From: Lachnospiraceae bacterium
GTDB taxonomy: Bacteria > Bacillota > Clostridia > Lachnospirales > Lachnospiraceae
Length of the DNA stretch: 64,000 nt
Direction: 5' to 3'
Assembly (NCBI GenBank): GCA_017439675.1
Contig: JAFSIQ010000010.1
Span: forward strand, 163,699 to 227,698
A program made the position numbers and the translations under genes. Positions 8,570-16,827 of the stretch are shown here, in pieces (position 1 is the stretch's first letter; every line of letters begins with the position of its first letter). The notes beneath the pieces were generated by a model. It made no database searches, was not told where the DNA came from, and was given only the letters and a program-made list of their open reading frames with translations.

Positions 8570-10824
8570 TGAAAGAGCAGAAAATGTTATTTGAAAGTGG
8601 CAATGAGCTTGCTGCGTATGCAGCGAAACAGATTAACTATCATGTGATGGGATATTATCCCATTACACCATCCACACAGATTGCAGAATATCTTGACCAG
8701 ATGAAGGCAGATGGAGAGCATGATATTTCTTTAATTGCAGCAGAAGGAGAACACAGTGCAGCGGGAATCTGCTATGGTGCATCTACTGGTGGAGGAAGAG
8801 TATTCAACGCAACCAGTGCCAATGGACTTTTGTATGCCATTGAGCAGTTGCCGGTGCAGTCTGGAACTCGGTTTCCTATGGTGATGAATGTGGCTTGTCG
8901 TACCGTGTCCGGTCCGTTGTCCATCAAAGGTGACCACAGTGATATCATGTATACGCTGAATACAGGGTGGCTCATTTTGTTTGCTAACACGCCTCAAGAG
9001 GTATATGACTTTAACATCTGTGCGCTGAAATGGGCAGAACAGGTAAAACTACCGGTAATTGTAGCATTTGACGGATTCTTTACCAGTCATCAAAAGCGAA
9101 ACAGTCAGGTTTTTGTGGATGATAAAGTGGTAAAAGAATTTGTAGGTGAATATCAGGCGCAGTATTCTGCACTAGATATGGAGCATCCTGTATCTATTGG
9201 TTCTTACATGAATGAACCGGATATTATCAATAATAAATATCAGCTGCATAGAGCAATGGAGGAAGCGTTACAAGTGCTACCTACCATTTTTAAGGAGTAC
9301 GAGGAGATATCAGGAAGAAGCTATAATCTAGTGCAGGGCTATCAATGCGAGGATGCAGAGGTGTTGCTTTTTGTCTTAGGTTCCGCTTATCACACGGCAA
9401 AGGTTGCTGTAGATAAGTTACGGGCAGAAGGGAAAAAGGTCGGTGTCTTTACCACAAAGCTACTCCGCCCTTATCCTGCAAAAGAATTGTATGAGATGTG
9501 TAAAAATGCTAAGACCATCGTGGTGGCGGACCGACAGGATAGCTATGGCGCAGGTGGTGGTAATCTTTCCATTGAGTTGAAAGCTATGTTGCAGGAATAC
9601 CAATCACGGGATGCGGAACATGTATCGGAACAAGGAATACAGAGTGGAATTGCCGGCAATATTACCTGTGATGTCTGTCCATCGTGCAGAGTGATTAGCC
9701 GTATTTATGGTCTGGGTGGAAAGGATTTCTACGAAGAAGATGCAAGAAGTCTGCTCTTACTAGGATATGACAAGGGTGCAAAGTCCTTTGATTATCTAGG
9801 GGTATATCCAGGTGAGGGAAATTATAAAGTGACCCAGATGTTTGCTCCGCTTACGGAGAAGGATACTGCATTGGAGTGTAAGACATTGAATGAATCTACC
9901 GCTATGCCAAAGCGTATTGCTCCAGGTCATGGTGCTTGCCCTGGCTGTGGTATTCCGGTGAATGTGAATATGCTGATGCGTGGGATTGGCGGCAATGTGG
10001 TCATTTTGTTCCAAACTGGCTGTGGTATGGTGGTAACCACTGCCTATCCGAAGACATCATTTAAGGTACCATATGTGCACAATCTGTTTCAAAATGGTGC
10101 AGCGACGCTGTCTGGTTTAGTTGAGATGTTTAAGCAAAAGCAGAAGCGTGGCGAGTATCCGGAAGGAGAAATCACATTTATCATGGTGAGTGGTGATGGT
10201 GGAATGGATATCGGTATGGGCTCTGCGCTTGGAACGGCGATTCGTGGTGCCAATCTGATTATTTTTGAGTATGATAATGGTGGATATATGAATACGGGAT
10301 ATCAATTGTCCTACTCCACTCCGATGGGAGCAAAGAGTGCAACTTCCCATATCGGTGCGAAACAGTATGGAAAGACATTTTTTCACAAGGATTCCCCAAT
10401 GCTAATGGCAGCCACGAATCTGCCATATGTGGCAACTGTGGCAGAGTCCAATCCAGTAGATTTCATGAAGAAGGCAGCAAAGGCAAAACGGTACGCTAAT
10501 GAGTACGGAACAGCCTATGTGAAAGCGATTTCCGCTTGTCCTTTGAATTGGAATGATGCACCGAATAAGGAGCGAAGTGTGATTGCGGCAGCAGTGGATT
10601 GCTGTTACTTCCCTCTGTTTGAAATGGAACAGGGAATTACTAGCTTAAGTTATGACCCGGAAAAGTCCAAAAAGAAAATACCGGTTTCAGATTGGCTTGC
10701 CGTGATGGGAAGAACCAAGCATTTGGGAAAAGAAGAGTACCGCTCTGTGGTAGAGAGTATTCAGGAAGAAGTGGATAGAAGATGGGAGCGGTTGAAGGCG
10801 AGAGCGGAGCATCCGCTACTTTAA
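8569..10824 (+). CDS. 2-oxoacid:ferredoxin oxidoreductase, fused alpha-beta subunit
   Basis: The 751-residue protein joins the alpha subunit (about 1-400, with YYPITPSTQIAEY near residue 27) to the beta subunit (about 445-751). The beta part has CPGCG at 457-461 for the 4Fe-4S cluster and GDGGMDIG starting at Gly542 for magnesium-thiamine diphosphate binding. Together with the gamma-delta gene it makes a two-polypeptide enzyme, unlike the four-gene version at 27582-30593. The substrate could be pyruvate, a branched-chain oxoacid or an aromatic oxoacid; sequence alone does not decide. Start and stop of the pair overlap as TAATG, indicating translational coupling. Confidence 0.9.
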   Translation: MKEQKMLFESGNELAAYAAKQINYHVMGYYPITPSTQIAEYLDQMKADGEHDISLIAAEGEHSAAGICYGASTGGGRVFNATSANGLLYAIEQLPVQSGTRFPMVMNVACRTVSGPLSIKGDHSDIMYTLNTGWLILFANTPQEVYDFNICALKWAEQVKLPVIVAFDGFFTSHQKRNSQVFVDDKVVKEFVGEYQAQYSALDMEHPVSIGSYMNEPDIINNKYQLHRAMEEALQVLPTIFKEYEEISGRSYNLVQGYQCEDAEVLLFVLGSAYHTAKVAVDKLRAEGKKVGVFTTKLLRPYPAKELYEMCKNAKTIVVADRQDSYGAGGGNLSIELKAMLQEYQSRDAEHVSEQGIQSGIAGNITCDVCPSCRVISRIYGLGGKDFYEEDARSLLLLGYDKGAKSFDYLGVYPGEGNYKVTQMFAPLTEKDTALECKTLNESTAMPKRIAPGHGACPGCGIPVNVNMLMRGIGGNVVILFQTGCGMVVTTAYPKTSFKVPYVHNLFQNGAATLSGLVEMFKQKQKRGEYPEGEITFIMVSGDGGMDIGMGSALGTAIRGANLIIFEYDNGGYMNTGYQLSYSTPMGAKSATSHIGAKQYGKTFFHKDSPMLMAATNLPYVATVAESNPVDFMKKAAKAKRYANEYGTAYVKAISACPLNWNDAPNKERSVIAAAVDCCYFPLFEMEQGITSLSYDPEKSKKKIPVSDWLAVMGRTKHLGKEEYRSVVESIQEEVDRRWERLKARAEHPLL

Positions 10825-10835
10825 GAGTTGGAGTG

Positions 10836-10893
10836 GGAAATTGTGAAACTTTAATTTAGGTTGTGAACATTGTATAGATTTTTCACAATTTCC
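10836..10893. other. 13-bp inverted repeat between the oxidoreductase and rubredoxin genes
   Basis: GGAAATTGTGAAA at 10836-10848 is matched perfectly by its complement at 10881-10893. A further TTGTGAA at 10861 lies inside the loop. No T-run follows, so it is a poor intrinsic terminator. The TTGTGAA / TTCACAA half-sites recall Rex boxes, but the spacing is not the canonical one. A likely minus-10 region (TATAGA at 10894) lies just after it. Confidence 0.5.
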
Positions 10894-10920
10894 TATAGAT
10901 AGAGAAAGGAGAGTGCGATT

Positions 10921-11079
10921 ATGCAGTATGTATGTGATGTGTGTGGATGGGTATACGATGAAGAGGTAGGATGTGAGGAGCAGGGGATTGCTCCAGGTAC
11001 CAAATGGGAAGATGTACCGGAGGATTTCCTTTGCCCACTTTGTATGGTAGGAAAGGATCAGTTTAGTGAAGTGGGATAA
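10921..11079 (+). CDS. Rubredoxin
   Basis: A 52-residue protein with the two iron-binding knuckles CDVCGWVYDE (residues 5-14) and CPLCMVGKDQF (about 38-48), so four cysteines bind a single iron. Length and spacing are those of classical rubredoxin, a soluble one-electron carrier. In anaerobes it passes electrons to superoxide reductase, rubrerythrin or flavodiiron proteins. The ATG follows AAAGGAG. It lies about 96 bases after the oxidoreductase pair, separated by an inverted repeat, so it probably has its own promoter, though read-through is possible. Confidence 0.95.
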   Translation: MQYVCDVCGWVYDEEVGCEEQGIAPGTKWEDVPEDFLCPLCMVGKDQFSEVG

Positions 11080-11124
11080 AGGTTTTGAATTTGGTAAAAA
11101 CCAATATTTATAATATGCTCTAGT

Positions 11125-11267
11125 ATCATATGAATAAATAGATTACAAAAACAATTATGTAAATATGTTACGTAAATAGATTATGTAAATGAATTATGTA
11201 AATTGCTCATGTAAAGAGATTATGTAAACAGGTTATGTAAACAATATGTATGAATGATTCATATGAT
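11125..11267. repeat. Seven-unit 13-bp tandem array inside an 11-bp inverted repeat
   Basis: The decamer TTATGTAAAT or a close variant starts at 11155, 11168, 11181, 11194, 11207, 11220 and 11233, an exact 13-bp period. The last two units end in AAAC. The array is bracketed by ATCATATGAAT (11125-11135) and its exact complement ATTCATATGAT (11257-11267). It lies between rubredoxin and the sigma-factor gene and codes for nothing I can find. It resembles iterons or a multi-site operator, but the flanking genes do not suggest a replication origin. This, together with the terminator at 11285-11326, fills the gene-free stretch 11080-11424. Confidence 0.75.
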
Positions 11268-11284
11268 CCAGTATGTTAATTAAA

Positions 11285-11326
11285 AGAGAATTTTCTATAA
11301 TAGCATAGAAAGTTCTCTTTTTTTCT
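11285..11326 (+). terminator. Rho-independent terminator before the sigma-factor operon
   Basis: AGAGAA..TTTCTAT pairs with ATAGAAA..TTCTCT around a short loop, followed by a run of seven or more T. It would end transcription from the rubredoxin side. Confidence 0.8.
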
Positions 11327-11424
11327 TTGTTTTGTCACAAATGTGTGTTTTTGAGTGTTATGATTAGTGTAAGGACATGACACGTGTATGTAATTATGAA
11401 ACAAGAGAGACAGGAGGTGGCTGC

Positions 11425-11970
11425 TTGGACAAGAAATACAAAGAGCTTCGTTTTATAGAACAGTGTTATACACTCTATGAACATAAGATGTATTACATTG
11501 CATATTCCATATTGCATGATGTGGGGATGTCAGAGGATGCGGTACAAGAAGCATTTATACGTCTCATGCGAAGTGGGAAAATCTTTGAAGATGCTTCGTC
11601 AGAAGATTGTCAAAGGTATCTATATACGATTATAAAAAATGTTTCTCTCAATAGTTACCGGAGAAACAAGAGAGACGCTGAGTGGATGTATTTAGCAGAT
11701 GAAGACACCATCCAACAAGCACGTTCCGATACTTACGAAGAGATTTGTGATATAGACATGGAGGCAATGATAAATGCACTTTCTGAAAAATACGCAAAGG
11801 TTGTACATTTACTTGTTGTTGAGAATTTATCGGTTCGTGAAGTAGCAGTCCGCTTGGGGATTAGTGAACCGACTGTTAGAAAGCGGTTTGAACGGGCGAA
11901 AAAGATGATGAAGAAAAGGAGTGAGCAGAATGAAGAAGGAAGATTTATGCATCGAATCATTCATTCCTGA
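11425..11970 (+). CDS. ECF-type sigma-70 family RNA polymerase sigma factor
   Basis: About 181 residues with the ECF two-domain layout. Region 2 (about 10-80) contains YYIAYSILHDVGMSEDAVQEAFIRL, and region 4 (about 115-175) contains a helix-turn-helix (LSVREVAVRLGISEPTVRKRFERAKK). I chose the TTG at 11425, seven bases after AGGAGG at 11412-11417. An ATG at 11377 is in frame but its ribosome site is only one base away. It overlaps the next gene, a membrane protein likely to be its regulator, by 41 bases, so the pair is translationally coupled. The signal is unknown. Confidence 0.85.
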   Translation: MDKKYKELRFIEQCYTLYEHKMYYIAYSILHDVGMSEDAVQEAFIRLMRSGKIFEDASSEDCQRYLYTIIKNVSLNSYRRNKRDAEWMYLADEDTIQQARSDTYEEICDIDMEAMINALSEKYAKVVHLLVVENLSVREVAVRLGISEPTVRKRFERAKKMMKKRSEQNEEGRFMHRIIHS

Positions 11971-13102
11971 GTTTGAAGAATTTGTTTCAAATGAAGAAAA
12001 ACATGAGTTTTCAAAAAGCTATAAGGATAAGAAAAAGAATATGTTAAAGGAATATCGAAAATCTATGTTGTTATCAAGAAGAAAACAGTACGCAAGAGTG
12101 GCAGTATTTGTGGGTGTTCTAGTACTCGCTTCTCCATTTGCGGTAAATGCCGCAACGAATGGAGCATTGTTTGAGCGCATTTGGGGTAATGCAGGTAAGG
12201 AAGATATTGCATCCCATGATGAGATTCTTTATGATGCCGAAAAGGACAAGGAGATTACAGTAACCTATCCTGCAAGAGATTACGTGGAAGTGGACGAGGA
12301 GCAGGCGAAGGAGCTGATAGGAGATAACATTTCTTACGAACCGATTGTTGAACAGATTGGTGATACTACCTTAACGATTCTTTCTACTGTGTATGATGGC
12401 AACTCAGCTGTTGTGGAATTTACATTGGAGCGAGAAGGTGGAGTGAATGCCCTTAATTATTCTCAGCTAGACAATGAGGCAAAGGGTGCTTGGTTTTCGG
12501 ATGAGGCTACGTTTTGGTTTCATTTTATGGATTGTGGAGAACATATTTATGTGGATTTAGAAAAATCAACAGATGAGAAAATGTATTGTTACGATTACTT
12601 GGTTGCTTTTGATGGAATTTCTACGTTGAATCTGGAGATTTTAGAATACCCGAATGGTAAAGGCAACTATGCAATTGGCAAAGATGAGGATATCACAACA
12701 AGACAAGTACTCGTTCCATTAGGTGAAAAAGTGACATCTACGCAGTTTGTTAATGCCGATGGAGGAACCATTATCATCTCTCCTATGTCAATGACAATTG
12801 ATATGAAAACCGGACTAGGTCTAGAAGGGCATGAGGCTGGTGATCCTGGTAATATATACTACGTTAATATTCAGTACAAAGATGGTTCGTCCTACCTTGT
12901 AATTGATGATTTGGATTATAGTTACACAGAGGACGGTACAGAAATTCTGTTAAATAATCCGAATGTCATTGTGGATAACACCAGCTATGCATGTGGTACA
13001 TTGGGAAATGAATTAATTTTAGAATTCAATCGCTTGGTTTCCATCGGTATGATAGATACAATAACCGTGAATGAGGTAACATATAAGCTGAGTGAATATT
13101 AG
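11930..13102 (+). CDS. Membrane-anchored partner of the ECF sigma factor (DUF4179-like)
   Basis: About 390 residues. A charged cytoplasmic N-terminus of about 50 residues is followed by one membrane segment (VAVFVGVLVLASPFAVNAA, about 60-78) and a large extracellular domain rich in beta-strand-like stretches. This is the layout of anti-sigma or sigma-regulating proteins encoded next to ECF sigma factors, including DUF4179 proteins. The ATG at 11930 follows AAAAGGAG and overlaps the sigma gene. The anti-sigma role is inferred from position and topology; no zinc-binding anti-sigma motif is visible. A terminator lies at 13155-13194. Confidence 0.65.
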   Translation: MKKEDLCIESFIPEFEEFVSNEEKHEFSKSYKDKKKNMLKEYRKSMLLSRRKQYARVAVFVGVLVLASPFAVNAATNGALFERIWGNAGKEDIASHDEILYDAEKDKEITVTYPARDYVEVDEEQAKELIGDNISYEPIVEQIGDTTLTILSTVYDGNSAVVEFTLEREGGVNALNYSQLDNEAKGAWFSDEATFWFHFMDCGEHIYVDLEKSTDEKMYCYDYLVAFDGISTLNLEILEYPNGKGNYAIGKDEDITTRQVLVPLGEKVTSTQFVNADGGTIIISPMSMTIDMKTGLGLEGHEAGDPGNIYYVNIQYKDGSSYLVIDDLDYSYTEDGTEILLNNPNVIVDNTSYACGTLGNELILEFNRLVSIGMIDTITVNEVTYKLSEY

Positions 13103-13154
13103 TTTTATTGATTGCGAATAATAATTGCAAATACAATTTAGTTTATTTCTACGA

Positions 13155-13194
13155 GACAGGGTAGGAGAAGTATTGATTCTCTATCCTGTCTTTT
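13155..13194 (+). terminator. Rho-independent terminator after the sigma-factor operon
   Basis: GACAGG..AGAA pairs with TTCT..CCTGTC (13155-13190), followed by TTTT. Confidence 0.8.
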
Positions 13195-13343
13195 AACATG
13201 TATGGAGTATTTTATTCGAATTGAAAGTTTGGGTATAATGATGTAAAATTTGAAATATCATTTAGTGCAATTTTGGATAAGAATGGAGAGATACATCAAT
13301 TATACAGTCAATAGAATCATTTATAGTAAAGGAGATATAACAT

Positions 13344-14042
13344 ATGGAAAAGGTATTAATTACAGGCGGTAACAGAGGAATTGGTTTGGAATGTACCAAG
13401 CTATTTGTGGAAAATGGATTTGAGGTCATTGTGGTTGCAAGAAACTTTAGCGACTTTCCATACAAAGAACATCCGCAAGTACGAATGATAGAATTTGATG
13501 TGAGCAAGGTCGATGAAATCAAAGCGTTAGTAGAAGAGATTGGCTGCGTTGATATTTTGTTAAACAATGCAGGTGTTATGAATTCGTTGCCTTATGATGC
13601 TTATCCAGAAGACAAGAAGGAAAATCTCATGAATGTAAATCTCTATGCACCAATTGAGTTCATTACTCATATGGCACCTTTGATGATGGAACAGGAGAAG
13701 GGGCGTATTGTGACTGTTGCCTCGGTAGCGGGACAGATTGGACATCCAGACATCTGGTATGGAGTTTCCAAAGCAGGCGTGATTAACGCAACTAAGAGCT
13801 TTGCCAAAATTCTTGCACCAAAGGGTGTGGTGATCAATGCAGTGGCACCAGGACCAGTGGAGACCGATATGATGCATGTGATTCCAGAAGCGAGAAAGCA
13901 GGCAATTAAGAGTAGTGTTTATACAGACCGTTTTGCAAAGCCAGATGAGGTTGCAAAAGCGATGTATTGGTTAGCTGTGGAGTCGCCAGAGTATATCAAT
14001 GGAGTTTGTTTGGATATTAATAATGGTGCGTTTCCGAGGTAG
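13344..14042 (+). CDS. Short-chain dehydrogenase/reductase (SDR) family oxidoreductase
   Basis: A 232-residue soluble protein with a classical Rossmann fold. It has the NAD(P)-binding glycine motif GGNRGIG (about 7-13), NNAG at about 75-78, a catalytic serine in VASVAG and the YGVSK catalytic tyrosine-lysine pair. The length is typical of classical SDRs. It stands alone between two terminators, so its substrate cannot be read from neighbours. The ATG follows AAAGGAGA. Confidence 0.88.
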   Translation: MEKVLITGGNRGIGLECTKLFVENGFEVIVVARNFSDFPYKEHPQVRMIEFDVSKVDEIKALVEEIGCVDILLNNAGVMNSLPYDAYPEDKKENLMNVNLYAPIEFITHMAPLMMEQEKGRIVTVASVAGQIGHPDIWYGVSKAGVINATKSFAKILAPKGVVINAVAPGPVETDMMHVIPEARKQAIKSSVYTDRFAKPDEVAKAMYWLAVESPEYINGVCLDINNGAFPR

Positions 14043-14064
14043 GATATAAATGAATAGTATATGA

Positions 14065-14094
14065 AATATAGCACTCGCGGGTGCTATATTTTTC
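14065..14094 (+). terminator. Rho-independent terminator after the SDR gene
   Basis: AATATAGCAC (14065-14074) pairs perfectly with GTGCTATATT (14081-14090) around a 6-nt loop, with a T-run. Confidence 0.85.
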
Positions 14095-14169
14095 GTACAT
14101 AAAAATGTTGAAACGCTTTTGTAGGTAATATAAAATTAGAAAAGTAATGAAGATTTGAAAGGACAGAAT

Positions 14170-15231
14170 ATGAGTGATAATAATTTAAACGCCGAGCACA
14201 AACGCCGTGTGCGCTACAAGGGTACACACCCTAGAAAATTCAGTGAGAAATATAAGGAACATAACCCAGAAAAATACGCAGACACCATAGAGAAGGTAAT
14301 TCAGAAGGGCAGTACGCCAGCTGGAATGCACATTTCTATTATGGTACCAGAAATTCTAGAATTCTTACAGATTGAGCCGGGGCAACAGGGCTTGGATGCA
14401 ACCTTAGGGTATGGTGGACATACAAGAAAGATGTTGGAGTGTTTAGATGGACAAGGCCACATATATGGTTTGGATGTGGATCCAATTGAATCGGAAAAGA
14501 CCAAGAAGCGTTTGGCGGAGGCTGGTTTTGGTGAGGATATTCTCACTGTGAAGCTTATGAATTTCGCAGATATTGATAAATTATTGGAAGAAACCGATGG
14601 ATTTGATTTCATTTTGGCAGACCTTGGCGTATCTTCTATGCAGATTGACAATCCGGAGAGAGGCTTTTCCTATAAGGTGGATGGACCACTAGATTTGCGC
14701 TTGAATCCGGAAAAGGGAATATCCGCAGCGGAGCGTCTACAGAATATTTCTAAGGATGAGTTGATTGGTATGTTAGAAGAAAATGCGGACGAGCCATATG
14801 CAGAGGAGATTGCAGAAGTAGTGGTAAATGAAATCCGTAAGGGAAACAAGATTGATACCACAAAAAAGCTTGCGGAATTAATTGAGAAAGCGCTTGTTTA
14901 TGTGCCAAAGGCAGAGAGAAAGGATGCAGTAAAGAAATCCTGTGCCAGAACCTTTCAGGCGTTGCGTATTGATGTAAATAATGAGTTTGAAGTGCTGGAT
15001 TCTTTCTTAGAGAAGCTTCCATTGGTGCTAAAACCAGGGGGAAGAGTGGCAATACTTACGTTCCATTCGGGAGAGGACCGCTTGGTTAAGAAATCATTTA
15101 AGTGGCATAAGCAGTTAGGGGATTACAGCGAGATTGCAAGAGATGTGGTGCGTCCTTCCAAGGAGGAATGCTTGAGAAATAGCCGTGCGCATTCTACCAA
15201 GATGCGCTGGGCAATCAAGGCGGAATTATAG
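14170..15231 (+). CDS. rsmH: 16S rRNA (cytosine1402-N4)-methyltransferase RsmH
   Basis: About 353 residues. It transfers a methyl group from S-adenosylmethionine to N4 of C1402 in 16S rRNA. The RsmH core is plain: DATLGYGGHTRKML (SAM loop), LADLGVSSMQID, RGFSYKVDGPLDLR and the C-terminal RPSKEE..RNSRAHSTKMRWAI. It carries an N-terminal extension of about 55 residues (RVRYKGTHPRKFSEKYKEHNP) that the usual 310-residue RsmH lacks. It is also not in a division (dcw) cluster, where mraW normally sits, so it may be a second copy. The ATG at 14170 follows AAAGGA; an in-frame TTG at 14155 precedes it. Confidence 0.9.
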   Translation: MSDNNLNAEHKRRVRYKGTHPRKFSEKYKEHNPEKYADTIEKVIQKGSTPAGMHISIMVPEILEFLQIEPGQQGLDATLGYGGHTRKMLECLDGQGHIYGLDVDPIESEKTKKRLAEAGFGEDILTVKLMNFADIDKLLEETDGFDFILADLGVSSMQIDNPERGFSYKVDGPLDLRLNPEKGISAAERLQNISKDELIGMLEENADEPYAEEIAEVVVNEIRKGNKIDTTKKLAELIEKALVYVPKAERKDAVKKSCARTFQALRIDVNNEFEVLDSFLEKLPLVLKPGGRVAILTFHSGEDRLVKKSFKWHKQLGDYSEIARDVVRPSKEECLRNSRAHSTKMRWAIKAEL

Positions 15232-15324
15232 TATCCATGCATTCATGTGATGAGATGAACAGATATATGTAGCATTCAGTTCAAATTAAAATGAATCCAG
15301 GATAGTTGGAGAAATGGAGCAGAT

Positions 15325-16665
15325 ATGCAGATGATAGTCCGGTTGTTTTATAGTGTTATTATATTTTTATTGGCTAATTATATAACTCTGTCAGAACGGA
15401 TTTCAATGACGATTATATTACCAGTTAGCGCTATATTCTTTTTGGTTATGAATATTGTTCCTTCTGTGTCGAATCTTTCGTTAAAATCAAAGCGGTTGCG
15501 TATTTGTGCGAATGGATGTGAGTTACTGAAGCTTTTTCTGATATCCACTAGCCTATGTATTATCTATTTGTTGTCAGGGATATGTGGATGGCTGCCACTT
15601 CCAAGTATGATACAAAGTCCATACAAATGGCTTTTTAACGTATTTATTATAATCGTTATAGAAAATATTGTTTTTTGGAATGGAATCATACGAGTGTATA
15701 TGACATCAGAGCAATTAGGGATTCGTTATAGAGTGATTGGTATTATGTGCGGAATGATACCGATTGCACATTTGTTAGCTCTCGGAAAGATTCTTCAGAT
15801 TGTATCAAAAGAAGTAATCGTTGAAAATGAAAAGATTGTGCTGAATCAATCTAGAAAAAATGAGCGTATATGTGCCACAAAATATCCAATTTTAATGGTG
15901 CATGGTGTGTTTTTTCGAGATTTTCGATATTTTAATTATTGGGGAAGAATACCAAAACAGCTAGAGGAAAACGGAGCAACGATTTATTATGGCAACCAGC
16001 AGTCTGCCGGCTCCGTGGAAACGTGTGCCATGGAGTTAAAAGAGCGTATTTTACAAATTATAGAAGAAACCGGCTGTGAAAAGGTGAATATTATTGCCCA
16101 TTCCAAGGGTGGATTGGATAGCCGTTATGCAATATCAATGCTTGATGTAGCACCTTATGTTGCTTCCCTTACAACAATTAACACGCCACATTATGGTTGT
16201 GAATTTGCAGATTATTTGTTAGATAAAATGTCTGATAAACAAAAAAATGCAATAGCAAAAACTTACAATGTGGCATTATCTAAGCTTGGGGATTCTAATC
16301 CGGATTTCTTAAAAGCGGTGAGTGACTTGACTGCATCAGCATGTAGGAAACGTAATGAATACACAAAGGATGTGCCTGAGGTTTATTACCAAAGCGTGGG
16401 CTCCAAATTGAATATTGCATCCAGTGGAAGATTTCCTCTTAATTTCTCGCACCATTTGGTTAAAGCTTTTGATGGAGTTAATGATGGATTGGTGGGAGAG
16501 AAATCATTTGTTTGGGGAGCACATTTTGAAATGCTTACAGTACAAGGAGTTCGGGGAATATCTCATGGGGATATGATTGATTTGAATCGGGAGAATTTTG
16601 ATGGCTTTGATGTCAGAGAATATTTTGTGCAGTTAGTGGCGGATTTAAAGAGACGTGGGTTTTGA
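15325..16665 (+). CDS. Membrane-anchored alpha/beta hydrolase, lipase-like
   Basis: The 446-residue protein has three to five hydrophobic segments in the first 160 residues, followed by an alpha/beta hydrolase domain. YPILMVHGVFFRD gives the oxyanion-hole HG motif, and AHSKGGLDSRYA carries the nucleophile serine in a GxSxG-like elbow with Ala in the first position (as in many Bacillus lipases). A late histidine in the GISHGDMID segment may complete the triad. The triacylglycerol-lipase similarity suggests ester or lipid hydrolysis at the membrane; the real substrate is unknown. Confidence 0.75.
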   Translation: MQMIVRLFYSVIIFLLANYITLSERISMTIILPVSAIFFLVMNIVPSVSNLSLKSKRLRICANGCELLKLFLISTSLCIIYLLSGICGWLPLPSMIQSPYKWLFNVFIIIVIENIVFWNGIIRVYMTSEQLGIRYRVIGIMCGMIPIAHLLALGKILQIVSKEVIVENEKIVLNQSRKNERICATKYPILMVHGVFFRDFRYFNYWGRIPKQLEENGATIYYGNQQSAGSVETCAMELKERILQIIEETGCEKVNIIAHSKGGLDSRYAISMLDVAPYVASLTTINTPHYGCEFADYLLDKMSDKQKNAIAKTYNVALSKLGDSNPDFLKAVSDLTASACRKRNEYTKDVPEVYYQSVGSKLNIASSGRFPLNFSHHLVKAFDGVNDGLVGEKSFVWGAHFEMLTVQGVRGISHGDMIDLNRENFDGFDVREYFVQLVADLKRRGF

Positions 16666-16758
16666 TTTGAAGCAAAATATATGAATATTTATCGGAAATA
16701 TTATTGCAATTGTACTAAAAAAAAGACATGTTTTTCGGAAGATTTTGTTGAAAATGGG

Positions 16759-16786
16759 TTGAGAAATTGGGAAAAGGTTATATAAT
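16759..16786 (+). promoter_or_regulatory. Sigma-A type promoter for pta
   Basis: TTGAGA at 16759-16764 and TATAAT at 16781-16786 are 16 bases apart, 42 bases before the pta start. Confidence 0.65.
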
Positions 16787-16827
16787 AAAAGAAGATTGTA
16801 TACAAAGTGAGAATGGAGGGTTATATA

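Noticed and set aside
10861-10888. Canonical Rex box before rubredoxin
   Set aside because: The half-sites are 14 bases apart instead of 4, so it does not fit the known site; kept only as an inverted repeat.
11155-11242. CRISPR array
   Set aside because: Units are 13 bp with no unique spacers and no cas genes are near.
14155-14169. TTG start for rsmH
   Set aside because: The AAAGGA ribosome site lies inside this stretch and suits the ATG at 14170.
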